Shown here: positions 25,997 through 35,447 of the stretch, in pieces | Numbering within the stretch: position 1 is the first letter of the stretch | Layout: each line of letters starts with the position of its first letter | From: Acidobacteriota bacterium | GTDB lineage: Bacteria; Acidobacteriota; Thermoanaerobaculia; Gp7-AA8 | Assembly: GCA_025463165.1 (NCBI GenBank) | Contig: JAOBAU010000254.1 | Span: 1 to 45,094, forward strand | Direction: 5' to 3' | Length of the DNA: 45,094 bases | The notes under the pieces: generated by a model | The model's input: only the letters and a program-made list of their open reading frames with translations | Databases searched by the model: none | Told to the model about the DNA's origin: nothing | Position numbers and translations under genes: made by a program

Positions 25997-28078
25997 TCAG
26001 GATGCCACAACCTCCGCCACCGGCGGCGTCGCTTCCACCATCCGCGCGCGAATGGCCGCCGTCAACGTTGCGCGTTCGCGCCAGAGAAGCCACAACGCGC
26101 AAATGATCAGCGCGGCGCGCAACCACCAGAGCAACGCGGCGGAAAGCATCAGCACCACGATCTGCTGCGGGCGATCGACGCCGAGCAGCGGAATGCCGAA
26201 GAGCGTCTGGCGATCGGGTTGCGGCATCGCGAAGCGCGCCGGCAGTCCCTGATACGCATCGGCTTTCGGCGGTTTCGGTGCGCCGAAATTCACGTTGGGG
26301 CCGGCCTGCTTCATTTCGGAATACAACGAACGGATCTGGTATGTGTTCGGCGGCGACGACACGGCGCCAAGGCCGCCGCTGCCGGTGCTGGACAAGGCCA
26401 TTCCTTCGTTGAATGCACGTTGTTCGAGCAGCGAAGGCGACATGAGGAAGATGACGGTGATCACCGCGATGGCGACGCCTGCCGCAAGTCGCGCGAAGTT
26501 CCAGCGCTCCGGCGAGCGTGGCGAAAGGACGATGATCGATGCCAGCGCTGCAGCGAGCACCGCGACGTAGAAGAACGGTTCCGCAAATGCGGTGGCCAGG
26601 GCAAGCGTGATTGCGAGCGCGACGCGACGTTTGATCGTCACGGCGAAGCGCGCCAGCAATCGCTCGAACCAGAGCGCGAGAATCAGAAACACGATCATCG
26701 TCGACGCTTCCGGCGTGCCGAGCTTCACGCGCGACGCGAACGTTTCCACGAGCGGCGTCCACTGCCGCGGATAGCCGATCTCGACCATCGTTCCGCTCGA
26801 CGCCACCGGCAGCCGCGGCACCGCGATCGTAGCGAGGCCGAAGCCGGCGAACGAGCGAAACGTCTGCTTGTGCTGGAGGAAGAGCGACTGTTCGCCGGCG
26901 GAGAGCGGCACGCTCACGCGTCCGTCTTTGCCGGCCGTCATCAGCAGCGGCTCGTCTTCGAGCGCGGCGTACGTCGGCGCCGGTTCCTTCGGCAGCGTGA
27001 CGTCCGGCGCTCCCTGGTTGTTGATGCGAAAGATGGTCTCGCCGAGGATGTCGCCGTCGCCGCCGAGGAAGAAGGTGTGGCGTGCGCCGTCGATTGCGTA
27101 GCTGATGGTGTGCAGCGCTTCGAGACGCGTCACCTTCCACGACACGCGCTCGCGGCCGGAAAGTTCGAACGCCTGCGCGCCGCGATACGTCGGAGTGACT
27201 CCGGTCTCGGCGACGCTGACGCGCTTCGCGGCGCCGGTCGCGGCGGGACGCAGCAGCGGATGATTTTCAATCACGAGGTATTGCAGCGTGGCGTCGAGTG
27301 GCACCGCGAACGAATCGCCACGCAGCTCGCCGGTGATGACGATCGATGAATCGCCGGGTGCGATGGCGAAGAGATACGCGCCGTCGCGCAGGTCGTACGA
27401 GGACTGTGATTTGATCTCCTGAACGTGCTCGCCCGATGCGATCTTCAGCGGCAGCGACGCCGTTGCGCGATTCGGATTGTGGACGTCGATCGCGTAACGG
27501 AAGCGGGTTGCATCGGGGAGGAACGTCACGAGATAACGGCCGGTCGCGGTGACCGCGAGCGTTTCCGACGAGACGGACGCCTGACGAACGAGCGTCCATG
27601 CGCGTCCACCCTGGGCATCTTCATCGCCGGCCAGCAGCTCTCCATCGCTCACGGTCGAACGGACGGAGAGGACCGAGGACGCGGCGTGCAGTTGCAGTCG
27701 ATCGCTGCCGCTCACGCGCAGCTCGCATTGCGCGCGGAACGATTGCGCGAGCGGGATCAGATCGAACGCCCCCTGTGCGGAGCGGGTGATCAGCGCGTCG
27801 CCGCTGCAGCCGGAGATCGTGATCGCAGCGGCGCCGTCGACGACGCGCGAGGCGGCGCGATTGCCGATCGCGCGTCCGCTGAAAGCGATGGAAAGTTTCG
27901 CGTCGCGGAAACTGCCGCCGAGCTCCATCGTATCGATGACGACCGCGGAGACCGATTCCTGACCTTCGCGGATCTTCTCGAAATCGGTGAGAGGAATCGT
28001 GACCGTGGAGTCGCCCGCGATGAGCAGGGCGGGAAGGATGAGGGACACAACGAATGCCGCGACGCGAATGGTGCGCAT
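25997..28078 (-). CDS. Exported membrane-anchored protein of unknown function
   Basis: This 693-aa protein begins with a signal peptide (MRTIRVAAFVVSLIL, cleavage near ALLIAG). A large extracytoplasmic part rich in beta-strand patterns follows to about residue 460. Then come several transmembrane segments (for example MIVFLILALWF, FYVAVLAAALASIIVL, IAVITVIFLM), a periplasmic loop, and two more membrane helices near the end. An AAGGAGG ribosome binding site precedes the ATG. I do not recognise the family. The layout of a long beta-rich outer part with C-terminal helices suggests an envelope sensor or assembly factor, which is a weak inference. It is divergent from the ABC permease gene. Confidence 0.72.
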   Translation of the reverse strand: MRTIRVAAFVVSLILPALLIAGDSTVTIPLTDFEKIREGQESVSAVVIDTMELGGSFRDAKLSIAFSGRAIGNRAASRVVDGAAAITISGCSGDALITRSAQGAFDLIPLAQSFRAQCELRVSGSDRLQLHAASSVLSVRSTVSDGELLAGDEDAQGGRAWTLVRQASVSSETLAVTATGRYLVTFLPDATRFRYAIDVHNPNRATASLPLKIASGEHVQEIKSQSSYDLRDGAYLFAIAPGDSSIVITGELRGDSFAVPLDATLQYLVIENHPLLRPAATGAAKRVSVAETGVTPTYRGAQAFELSGRERVSWKVTRLEALHTISYAIDGARHTFFLGGDGDILGETIFRINNQGAPDVTLPKEPAPTYAALEDEPLLMTAGKDGRVSVPLSAGEQSLFLQHKQTFRSFAGFGLATIAVPRLPVASSGTMVEIGYPRQWTPLVETFASRVKLGTPEASTMIVFLILALWFERLLARFAVTIKRRVALAITLALATAFAEPFFYVAVLAAALASIIVLSPRSPERWNFARLAAGVAIAVITVIFLMSPSLLEQRAFNEGMALSSTGSGGLGAVSSPPNTYQIRSLYSEMKQAGPNVNFGAPKPPKADAYQGLPARFAMPQPDRQTLFGIPLLGVDRPQQIVVLMLSAALLWWLRAALIICALWLLWRERATLTAAIRARMVEATPPVAEVVAS

Positions 28079-28154
28079 GAGGTCCTCCTTGTTCTTACAG
28101 GATGAGACGCGGCGCGTTGCCGAAGGGAAACCGTCCCGTTACGCTTCGCGGGCA

Positions 28155-29204
28155 ATGCTCGTCGCCGGCGTTCGTTATCGATTCGCAAACGGTCTGCGGG
28201 CCGCGATGAGCATATGGGGAGCGTTGCTCGTCGGCTTCGCGGTCGCGGAAGGTTTGCATGCGGCGCCGCCGCTGGTGGCGTGGGGACGCGCGTGGATGGC
28301 GACGCCGTTTCCGCGGCGGTTGCTGCTCGACGGCGGCGTGGCGCTGCTGTTCGGACTCGTTGCGCGTTCGATGTTCGCGTCGTCGGTCGGTGCGTGGGGG
28401 GCGGAGCAGCTGGACGTGTTGCCGCTGAATCGTGCGCAGCGATCTGCGATTGATTATTTCAGTACGCTGATGTTTTTGGCGCCGCCGCTGGTGGCTTGTG
28501 TTGCTGTTTGCGGGAGTGCTTCGCCGGTGTTTGCTTTTGTTCTTGCGGCGGGTTTTGGGGGGAAGAGGATTCGGGCGGTTTCGCGCCCCTCATCCGCCGC
28601 TTCGCGGCACCTTCTCCCGGAGGGAGAAGGATATGGGTGGGAGTGGGGGTGGTTGTTGCGGGTCGGTGAGGAGCGGATTTTGTTCGCGCTTCTGACTTCG
28701 ACGCTTGCGGCGGCGGCTTCGTGGCTCGCCATTCGGAACAATGATGTCGTGGCGCCGCTGGCGGTGCTGCGAATCGAGAGTGCGTTCGTGGCATTCGCGG
28801 CGGGACTGCTCGCTTCGGCGATCAGTGCGGCGCGCAATCTGGCGCGGCCGTATCGCGTCAGTGAATCGCTCGTGCCGGTTTCGTCCGCGGCGCGCATCAA
28901 CGCGCTGCTCGTGACGTCGTTGCCGTTGATGCTCGCGCCGCTCGCAGCTGTTGCGTTGCTTCGCTTCTCACTCGGCGCGTTGTTGTACGGAGCGTTCTCG
29001 TTCGCGCTGTTGTTGTTGATCGGCGAGGCTCGCGGTGAATCGGTGGTGATGGCGATCGCGGTCGTCGCGGCAGTTGGCGGCGCACTCGATGCGCGCGTAG
29101 CGATCGTCATCGTCATCGCCATGCTGCCGTTTGCGTGGCGACGCGCCGTCATCACCGACGCGACGCGCGATCTGCGCGTCATCCGCGGCGAGGCGGCGGC
29201 ATGA
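28155..29204 (+). CDS. Putative ABC exporter membrane subunit
   Basis: I start this at ATG 28155 (MLVAGVRYRF), where the hydrophobic protein begins; the track ORF adds 56 unconvincing residues. The 349-aa protein has about eight membrane segments. Its stop overlaps the ATPase start (ATGA), the usual mark of a permease/ATPase pair. At about residues 144-160 it carries the in-frame translation of a REP-like palindrome (RPSSAASRHLLPEGEG), and codons around it use T-rich synonyms unlike the rest of the gene. The REP translation probably forms a cytoplasmic or periplasmic loop. The substrate is unknown. Confidence 0.72.
   Translation: MLVAGVRYRFANGLRAAMSIWGALLVGFAVAEGLHAAPPLVAWGRAWMATPFPRRLLLDGGVALLFGLVARSMFASSVGAWGAEQLDVLPLNRAQRSAIDYFSTLMFLAPPLVACVAVCGSASPVFAFVLAAGFGGKRIRAVSRPSSAASRHLLPEGEGYGWEWGWLLRVGEERILFALLTSTLAAAASWLAIRNNDVVAPLAVLRIESAFVAFAAGLLASAISAARNLARPYRVSESLVPVSSAARINALLVTSLPLMLAPLAAVALLRFSLGALLYGAFSFALLLLIGEARGESVVMAIAVVAAVGGALDARVAIVIVIAMLPFAWRRAVITDATRDLRVIRGEAAA
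28586..28630 (+). repeat. REP-like palindrome inserted in frame in the permease gene
   Basis: The sequence runs cccctcatccgccgc, ttcgcggca, then ccttctcccggagggagaagg, with inner stems gccgc/gcggc and ccttctccc/gggagaagg. It is nearly identical to the reverse complement of the element at 35383-35429, so it is a dispersed repeat. It is read in frame as RPSSAASRHLLPEGE. Confidence 0.8.
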
Positions 29205-29899
29205 TCGAGACCGACCGCGTTGCGAAGCTCATCGGTGGCCGGCCGATCGTCAACAACGTGACGATCTCGATACCTTCCGGCATCGTCGCGCTCCTCGGGC
29301 GCAACGGCGCCGGCAAGACGACGCTCATGCGCCTGCTGACCGGCATCTGGAAGCCGTCGCTTGGCAGCGTGCACATCGCCGGACATGACCTCGCATCCGA
29401 TCCGGTGGCCGCGAAACGGGAGCTCGGCTATCAGCCCGAGCATCCCGATCTTCATCCGCGCATGCGCCCCCGCGAGTTGCTCAACTTCGTCGCCGCCGCG
29501 CGCGGCCTCGCGCGAGGCGAGGTGACGCGCATCGCCGATGAGCTGGAGATCGGCGGATTGCTCGACTCGCGCTGCGGCGCGTTGTCGCAGGGACAGCGGC
29601 GGCTGGTGACGCTCGCCGCGGCGATGATCCATCGTCCGGCCGCGCTGCTGCTCGATGAACCGACGAACGCGCTCGACACGCATCGCGTCGCAACGCTGAA
29701 GCGCTATCTGCAATCGGAGCGCGCACCGCGAGCAACGCTCGTCTCGACGCACCAGCTCGACTTCGTCGTCACCATCGCGCAGCGCTTCATCCTGATGCGC
29801 GACGGCGCGATCGTCGGCGACGGCAGCGTCGAGGAACTCGGCGCACAACTCGGCATGCCCGGCGCTTCGCTCGAAGCGATCGTTTTGCGCGCCACGTGA
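29201..29899 (+). CDS. ABC transporter ATP-binding protein
   Basis: This 232-aa ATPase couples ATP hydrolysis to transport through the adjacent membrane protein. Walker A is GRNGAGKTT and the Q-loop is GYQPEHP. The signature is a variant, LSQGQRR in place of LSGGQ, as in many exporter ATPases. Walker B is ALLLDEPT and the H-loop is STHQ. I use ATG 29201 (MIETDRVAK), which overlaps the permease stop; the track starts earlier inside the permease. Size and motif set fit ABC-2-type or CcmA-like exporters. It is followed 32 bp later by a secreted protein that may be its client or partner. Confidence 0.93.
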   Translation: MIETDRVAKLIGGRPIVNNVTISIPSGIVALLGRNGAGKTTLMRLLTGIWKPSLGSVHIAGHDLASDPVAAKRELGYQPEHPDLHPRMRPRELLNFVAAARGLARGEVTRIADELEIGGLLDSRCGALSQGQRRLVTLAAAMIHRPAALLLDEPTNALDTHRVATLKRYLQSERAPRATLVSTHQLDFVVTIAQRFILMRDGAIVGDGSVEELGAQLGMPGASLEAIVLRAT

Positions 29900-29931
29900 A
29901 ACCGCGCACGGCGGCCTCCGTACACTCGCTC

Positions 29932-30687
29932 ATGAGAACCGCACTCTTCGCTACTCTCGCTCTCGCCGCCACGACCGCCGGCGCCGGAATCTTCAGCGAC
30001 TGCGACCAGAAGGCGGCGCGCAACGTCAGCGCGCCGGCCGGCGGCGCGACGCGGATCGTCGTCGTCGGCCGCGCCGGAACGCTGAAGGTCGAGGGTCGCG
30101 CAGGTGTCGGCGAAGTGCGCGGCTCGGGAACGGCATGCGCGTCGAGCAGCTCGCTGCTGAACGAGGTTCAGCTGCGCGCGACCCGCTCCGGCGGCGAGGT
30201 GCGCATCGAAGCAGAGGTTCCGGACAATCTCATCATGGAAGAAGCGTCGCTCGACTTCACGGTGACGCTGCCGAACAACGTGCCGGTGTTCGTCGAAGAC
30301 GGCAGCGGCTCGCTGGAGATCGTGAACACCGCGTCGCTCGACGTGACGGACGGTTCGGGTGAATTGACGGTGACGAACGTCAACGGCAACGTTGCCATCC
30401 GCGACGGCTCCGGCTCGATCGACGTCCGCGACGTGACCGGCGACGTGCGCGTCACCGACGGCTCGGGCAGCATCGACATCGCCCGCGCCGGCAGCGTGAC
30501 GATCGACTCCGACGGTTCCGGCTCCGTCGACATTCAAACCGTGAAGCGCAACGTGACGATCGCGGAGAAAGGCTCCGGATCGGTGACCGTGACGGACGTC
30601 GGCGGCGACTTCCGTGTCGACCGCAAAGGAAGCGGTCACATCGAGTACGAGCGGGTGGCGGGGAAGGTGGCGGTGCCGGCGCGCTAA
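29932..30687 (+). CDS. Secreted beta-helix-like protein with DGSGS repeats (DUF4097-like)
   Basis: The ATG at 29932 gives MRTALFATLALAATTAGAG, a signal peptide; the track's GTG at 29896 adds 12 unneeded residues. The 251-aa product contains a run of short, regularly spaced units, each with a DGSGS or KGSGS turn (DGSGSLEI, DGSGELTV, DGSGSIDV, DGSGSIDI, DGSGSVDI, KGSGSVTV). Such repeats suggest a right-handed beta-helix, as in DUF4097/adhesin-head (GIN) families. It is in the ABC exporter operon and may be exported or surface-attached. Function is unknown. Confidence 0.75.
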   Translation: MRTALFATLALAATTAGAGIFSDCDQKAARNVSAPAGGATRIVVVGRAGTLKVEGRAGVGEVRGSGTACASSSSLLNEVQLRATRSGGEVRIEAEVPDNLIMEEASLDFTVTLPNNVPVFVEDGSGSLEIVNTASLDVTDGSGELTVTNVNGNVAIRDGSGSIDVRDVTGDVRVTDGSGSIDIARAGSVTIDSDGSGSVDIQTVKRNVTIAEKGSGSVTVTDVGGDFRVDRKGSGHIEYERVAGKVAVPAR

Positions 30688-32201
30688 TGCCGGAAGTGCC
30701 GCTCGCCCGTGAACACCATCGCCATGCCGCGTTCATTCGCGGCCGCGATCACTTCGGGATCGCGCACCGATCCTCCCGGCTGAATCACCGCGCGGACGCC
30801 GGCGTCGGCGAGGATGTCGAGCCCGTCGCGAAACGGGAAGAACGCATCTGACGCGGCGAACGATCCGGCCGGCGGCAGAATCGCTTTCATGATCGCGACT
30901 TTCGCGGCGTCGATGCGGCTCATCTGTCCCGCGCCGATTCCGATCGACTGCGATTCGCCGGTCAGCACGATCGCATTCGACTTCACATTCGCGCAGACGA
31001 TCCACGCGAACTCGAGACCGTCGAGCTCTTCCGCCGTCGGCTGGCGTTCGGTCACGACTTTCCACCCGTCGCGTCCAGAAACGCGGTCGGGCGCCTGCGC
31101 GAGATAGCCGCCGGCGGCGCTCCGAATCTCGAGCCGCGGCAGCTCGGCGATCGTCGTGACGAGCCGCAGATTTTTCTTTCGTCCGAGCAGCTCGCGCGCT
31201 TCCTCGGAGAACGACGGCGCGACGATCACCTCGAGGAACATCTCGCCGACGGCGCGCGCGCAGTCGCCGTCGAACTCGCGGTTCGCGCCGATGATCCCGC
31301 CGAATGCGGAGACCGGATCGGCTTCGATCGCGGCACGCAGCGCGTCGACGAGTTGCTCGCGTCGCGCCACGCCGCACGGATTCGTATGCTTGATGATGGC
31401 GATGGCCGGCTGCTCGAATGCGTTCGCGAGTTTGATCGCGGCGTCGAGATCGAGGAGGTTGTTGTACGACAGCTCTTTCCCGTGAAGCTGCTCGAACGGC
31501 CGCTCGCCCGGCGCGACGTAAAACGCCGCGCTCTGGGCCGGGTTCTCTCCGTAACGCAGGTCCTGAAACTTCTCGAGCTCGAGGATGAGCGAGCCATCGT
31601 CGTGCGGCTCTTCATCGGCGCCGATCTGATCCATCAGGTAGTGCGCGATGGCCGCATCGTACTGAGCGGTCGTAGCGAAGACGGCGACCGCCGCCTGCAG
31701 CCGGAAGTCATCGCTGATCGTGCCGCTCTCGAATTCGGCGAGGAAATCTTCGTACATCTCCGGACGGCAAAGCGGCAGGACGTGACGATGGTTCTTCGCC
31801 GCGGCGCGCAGCATCGACGGACCGCCGACGTCGATCTGTTCGATCGCTTCGCTCAGCTCGACGCCGCCTTTCGCGATCGTCTGCTCGAACGGATAGAGAT
31901 TCACGACGACGAGATCGATCGCCGGGATGCCGAGGCGCGTGACGTCGTCGATGTGCGACGAGTTGTCGCGGTCGTGAAGGATCGCGCCGAAGACTTTCGG
32001 CGTGAGCGTCTTCACGCGCCCGCCGAGGATTTCGGGAGCGCCCGACCATTGCGAGATCGGAGTGACGTCGATGCCGTTGTCGGCGAGATGCTTCGCGGTG
32101 CCGCCGGTCGAAAGGATCTCGACGTTCTTCGCGCGCAGCGCGCGGGCGAGCTCGACGATGCCGGTCTTGTCGGAGACGGAAAGGATTGCGCGTTCGATCA
32201 C
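30684..32201 (-). CDS. purH: Bifunctional AICAR formyltransferase/IMP cyclohydrolase
   Basis: PurH performs the last two steps of purine synthesis, formylating AICAR and closing FAICAR to IMP. The N-terminal cyclohydrolase (MGS-like) half shows [35 protein letters not shown] and NLYPFEQTI. The C-terminal transformylase half shows [22 protein letters not shown] and [13 protein letters not shown]. The length of 505 aa is near the usual ~520. It overlaps the PLC-like gene upstream by 4 bp and converges on the beta-helix gene. The match is complete, so confidence is high. Confidence 0.97.
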   Translation of the reverse strand: MIERAILSVSDKTGIVELARALRAKNVEILSTGGTAKHLADNGIDVTPISQWSGAPEILGGRVKTLTPKVFGAILHDRDNSSHIDDVTRLGIPAIDLVVVNLYPFEQTIAKGGVELSEAIEQIDVGGPSMLRAAAKNHRHVLPLCRPEMYEDFLAEFESGTISDDFRLQAAVAVFATTAQYDAAIAHYLMDQIGADEEPHDDGSLILELEKFQDLRYGENPAQSAAFYVAPGERPFEQLHGKELSYNNLLDLDAAIKLANAFEQPAIAIIKHTNPCGVARREQLVDALRAAIEADPVSAFGGIIGANREFDGDCARAVGEMFLEVIVAPSFSEEARELLGRKKNLRLVTTIAELPRLEIRSAAGGYLAQAPDRVSGRDGWKVVTERQPTAEELDGLEFAWIVCANVKSNAIVLTGESQSIGIGAGQMSRIDAAKVAIMKAILPPAGSFAASDAFFPFRDGLDILADAGVRAVIQPGGSVRDPEVIAAANERGMAMVFTGERHFRH

Positions 32202-32929
32202 TGCACCATCAGATTGCCGCTGCGCATGACGGACGCCGAACGAACGTCGCCGCCTGCTTCGCGCCAGATGTAGTAGTAGAGATTGACGAGGTCGGTGACG
32301 GCGTGTGAGTACGACACCGCCGCGACGCCGAATGCGGTCGAGCGATCGTCGAACTGCGACGACGTCCGTTCGCCGCGGCCGAAATACTCTTCGCCGATCA
32401 GCGGATAGAAACGCGCACTTCGCGCGAACGTCTTGTCGAAGTACGAGTGCATCGTGAAGTGCTGGTCGAGTCCGTAGAAGACGGTCGCGAACTTCGACAT
32501 GCGGCGCTCGAAGTACTGCTCGAAATCATCGTGCACGAGGCTGAGCCGCGCGTCGCCGTTGGAAACGTGGAAGGGATTGTTGGCGTCGGAGACGAGATGG
32601 GCGAGGCGGCCGAGGCGCTCGATGATTTCGGACATCGGCTTGTTGCCGCGGATGGCGGCGATCGTGATCGCCGTCTCGCTTTCGATCTGTTCCTTCAGCC
32701 GGCCGGTGCGGCTGACGACGAAGTATCGATGCGCGTCCGTTCCTTCCTCCGCCTGCGCGCGCGAGATCCCGCGCTCGTATTCGGCGCTGTAACGCTCCAG
32801 CAGCAGACGAAGATCGGGCGGCGCGAGCGCGGCCGACTTCTTCGCGATGCGCTGATCGGACGCGTGCGTCCACGCACCGGCAACGGCCGGGAGCAGCAGC
32901 ACGAGCGTGGTGAGGAGAAGGCGTTTCAT
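32198..32929 (-). CDS. Exported zinc-dependent phospholipase C / S1-P1-like protein
   Basis: This 243-aa protein has a clear signal peptide (MKRLLLTTLVLLLPAVAGA). It is cleaved just before WTHASDQRIA, which supplies the N-terminal Trp and His zinc ligands of the PLC/S1-P1 nuclease fold. RLGRLAHLVSDANNPFHVSN matches the second helix with the HxxxD and PxH ligands. HDDFEQYFERR fits the HxxxE position. The protein probably binds three zinc ions and cleaves phosphodiesters outside the cytoplasm, but lipase versus nuclease cannot be told apart. It is placed upstream of purH with a 4-bp overlap, an odd pairing. Confidence 0.72.
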   Translation of the reverse strand: MKRLLLTTLVLLLPAVAGAWTHASDQRIAKKSAALAPPDLRLLLERYSAEYERGISRAQAEEGTDAHRYFVVSRTGRLKEQIESETAITIAAIRGNKPMSEIIERLGRLAHLVSDANNPFHVSNGDARLSLVHDDFEQYFERRMSKFATVFYGLDQHFTMHSYFDKTFARSARFYPLIGEEYFGRGERTSSQFDDRSTAFGVAAVSYSHAVTDLVNLYYYIWREAGGDVRSASVMRSGNLMVQ

Positions 32930-32988
32930 CGAACCGGGCCGATGGTAGCAGGAAGTCGCCGCGAGCCCGACACGTTGTGCTCCCGGCG

Positions 32989-33594
32989 ATGTCGTTCGAT
33001 GAACATCTCGCGCTGTTGTTCGCCTGTCGAGCCTGCCCGAACGTTGCCGGCGTGCCGATCACCGGCGCCGTGCGCGACGCGAAGGTGATGCTCGTCGGTC
33101 AGGCGCCCGGTCCGCATGAAGAGGACGAGCGGCGTCCGTTCGCGTACACCGCGGGCAAGCGGCTGTTCGGCTGGTTTCGCGATCGGCTCGGCGTCGACGA
33201 AGCGGACTTTCGGGAGCGCGTTCACATCGGCGCGGTGATCCGCTGCTTTCCGGGCCGCGATCCGAAAGCCGGCGGAGATCGCGTGCCGGACGCCGACGAG
33301 ATCGCCGCCTGCGGGAAACATCTCGATCGAGAGATTGCGCTGCTTCGTCCGCAGCTGATCATCGCCGTCGGCACGCTTGCATCGATCCAGCTGACCGGCA
33401 TCGCGCAGCTGAAAGATGCGGTCGGCGTCGTGCATCACATCGAGCGCGCCGGACATCGCGCCGACGTCGTCGTGCTGCCGCACCCGTCGGGCCGCTCAAC
33501 GTGGCTCAACAAACGCGAGAACGCGGCGCTGCTCGAGCGATCGCTGCAGCTGATCGCGAAGCATCCGGCGTGGCGCGCGACGTTCAGCCGCTGA
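32989..33594 (+). CDS. Uracil-DNA glycosylase, family 4/5-like with Fe-S cysteines
   Basis: This 201-aa protein carries the UDG superfamily motif MLVGQAPGPHEEDERRPF. The C-terminal motif LPHPSGRSTW has the catalytic-site His. Four Cys fit the 4Fe-4S pattern of families 4 and 5: two in FACRACPNV at the N-terminus, one in IGAVIRCFPGRD and one in EIAACGKHL. It would excise uracil from DNA, starting base excision repair. I use ATG 32989; the track's GTG at 32977 adds four residues. It converges on the Xaa-Pro dipeptidase, and the 3' ends overlap by 11 bp. Confidence 0.88.
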   Translation: MSFDEHLALLFACRACPNVAGVPITGAVRDAKVMLVGQAPGPHEEDERRPFAYTAGKRLFGWFRDRLGVDEADFRERVHIGAVIRCFPGRDPKAGGDRVPDADEIAACGKHLDREIALLRPQLIIAVGTLASIQLTGIAQLKDAVGVVHHIERAGHRADVVVLPHPSGRSTWLNKRENAALLERSLQLIAKHPAWRATFSR

Positions 33595-34906
33595 CGCCCG
33601 CGAATGCTTTGCGCGTCAGGTTCTCGTGGCCGTTGGCCGTGACGACGACGTCGTCCTCGATGCGGATGCCCCCGAATTTGCGGAACGACTCGACCTTCTC
33701 CCAGTCGACGTACTTCGCGTTCGCGCCATCCTTCAGCTCCTTCAGCAGCGACGGGATGAAGTAGAAGCCGGGCTCGATCGTGAAGACCTGCCGCTCTTCG
33801 ATGACGCGCGTCAGGCGAAGGTACGGATGCCCTTCCGGTTTCGGAATCGTGGTGCCGCGCGCGTCGGCCGCGAAGCCGGCGACATCGTGGACCTGCAGGC
33901 CGATGAAGTGGCCGACGCCATGCGGAAGGAAGGTGCTGCTGATGCGCCGCTCGACGATGCCGTCCGCGTCGAGGCTGCGGACGAAACCGAATTCGCGCAG
34001 CAGTTCGGCGACTTTGCGGTGCGCAAGCATGTGCAGGTCGGGATAGTTCACGCCCGGTTTCACCTGCGCGCAAATCTCCTGCTGCGCGCGGTCCATCTCG
34101 CCGACCAGCTGGCGGAATTCGTCGTTGCGCGCGGAGTAGGTGCGGGTGATGTCGGATGCGTAACCGTTGACGCTCGCGCCGGCGTCGATGAGGAACGAAT
34201 GCCGATCGCGTTCGCTCAGTTTGACGCGCTCGTGCTGATAGTAATGAAGCACCGCCGCATGCTCGTTGAGCGCGATGATGTTTCCGTACGGCAGCTCCTC
34301 CTCGGTGGAATCGGCGGCGCGCAGATACTCGATGTGGATCTCGTATTCGCTGGCGCCGGCGCGGAACGCTTTCTCCGCCGCGCGATGGCCGCGCGCGCCG
34401 CGTTCGTTCGCGAGGCGCATGCACTCGATCTCGTAGTCGGTTTTCCACGAGCGCTCGAAGTGCAGCCGGTGCATCAGCGGCTCCGGATTCACTTCGCCGT
34501 GCGGATCGTCGGTCTCGCCGATGAACGCGGTCTTCCCCGTTTTCGGGAAGAACTGTTTCGCTTCCTCCGGCGTCGCGATCATCGAGATCTCGAACTGCTC
34601 GGTCCAGTAACCGTTCGGCGTTTCGGCCGGCTTGTGCCAGTAGTCAACAGGTTGATGAAAGACGAGCCGCGGTTTCGCGCCCGGCGTGTAGACGAGGAAG
34701 CAGTGCGGATTGTCGATGACCGGAACCCAGTACTTGAAGTGCGGGTTCACCTTGAACGGGTACGGCATGTCATCGAGGAACATCATCCGCTGCGAGCCGG
34801 CGAAGATGAGGAGATGGTCGAAGCCTTCGTCGGCCAGCGCGCGGTCGTGGCGTGCAATGAGCGTCGCGATGTGATCGGGATAGAACTGCGCCAGTTTGTC
34901 CGTCAT
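33584..34906 (-). CDS. pepQ: Xaa-Pro dipeptidase (prolidase)
   Basis: I start at ATG 34906 (MTDKLAQFYPDHIATL) because the first 95 residues of the track ORF are Arg-rich and lie over the divergent SGNH gene. The resulting 440-aa protein is of normal PepQ size. The five dinuclear metal ligands are all in place: Asp and Asp in IDAGASVNGYASDITRTYS, His in LPHGVGHFIGLQVHD, Glu in TIEPGFYF and Glu in GGIRIEDDVVV. The N-terminal creatinase-type domain includes FDHLLIFAGSQ. It cleaves dipeptides with C-terminal proline in the cytoplasm. Confidence 0.92.
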   Translation of the reverse strand: MTDKLAQFYPDHIATLIARHDRALADEGFDHLLIFAGSQRMMFLDDMPYPFKVNPHFKYWVPVIDNPHCFLVYTPGAKPRLVFHQPVDYWHKPAETPNGYWTEQFEISMIATPEEAKQFFPKTGKTAFIGETDDPHGEVNPEPLMHRLHFERSWKTDYEIECMRLANERGARGHRAAEKAFRAGASEYEIHIEYLRAADSTEEELPYGNIIALNEHAAVLHYYQHERVKLSERDRHSFLIDAGASVNGYASDITRTYSARNDEFRQLVGEMDRAQQEICAQVKPGVNYPDLHMLAHRKVAELLREFGFVRSLDADGIVERRISSTFLPHGVGHFIGLQVHDVAGFAADARGTTIPKPEGHPYLRLTRVIEERQVFTIEPGFYFIPSLLKELKDGANAKYVDWEKVESFRKFGGIRIEDDVVVTANGHENLTRKAFAGVSG

Positions 34907-34956
34907 GTGCGCGAAGGATATCGAACTTTCGCGGCGCCGCTCCGTAACGAAATGAT

Positions 34957-35379
34957 GTGAAAACGGTACTGGTGGTTCTTCTCCTGTCAGCTGCTCCAGC
35001 CGAAGCCGCTCTTCTGCGCATCGTGATCCTCGGCGACTCGGTCGCGCACGGTGCCGGAGATGAGAGCGGACGCGGCATTGCCGGCAATCTCGATGGCGAG
35101 CTCGACGCGCGCGGCGTCGCGCATGCGCCGGCGGTGAACGCGGCCGTGAATGGCTCGCGAACATGGGATGTCTTCGCGCGACTGCGCACACAAACGGTGC
35201 GGGCGGTGGTCGCGTCGGCGGACGTGATCGTGCTGTCGATCGGCGGGAACGATCTCTTTGGCGACCGGCCGTCGCAGCTCGTGTCGACGCTCGCGCCGCG
35301 CCTGGCGTCGATGATCGTGCGCTCGCGGATCGCGGTGCTGGTCAAGACGCTGCACGCCATGAACGGCCGCGCGCGCTGA
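34957..35379 (+). pseudogene. SGNH/GDSL hydrolase truncated at the 3' end beside REP elements
   Basis: A signal peptide (MKTVLVVLLLSAAPAEA) precedes a GDSL block (ILGDSVAHGAG) and SIGGNDLFG, the nucleophile and oxyanion motifs of SGNH hydrolases. The protein stops at 140 aa after LVKTLHAMNGRAR, which lines up with the L-x-x-x-N-P-x-A helix in the middle of the family. The last ~60 residues, including the DxxH catalytic block, are missing. The stop lies 3 bp before a REP palindrome pair, suggesting that REP insertion or deletion removed the 3' end. A functional short protein is unlikely. Confidence 0.72.
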
Positions 35380-35382
35380 CAT

Positions 35383-35429
35383 CCTTCTCCCTGGCGGGAG
35401 AAGGTGCCGCGAAAGCGGCGGATGAGGGG
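35383..35429 (-). repeat. REP-like palindrome, subtype CATCCGCCGC
   Basis: Its reverse complement reads cccctcatccgccgc, tttcgcggcacc, then ttctcccgccagggagaagg, matching the element in the permease gene at 28586-28630. It forms the left half of an inverted pair with 35448-35490, separated by 18 bp, as in BIME arrangements. Confidence 0.8.
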
Positions 35430-35447
35430 AGTGGCGGATACGCGCAG

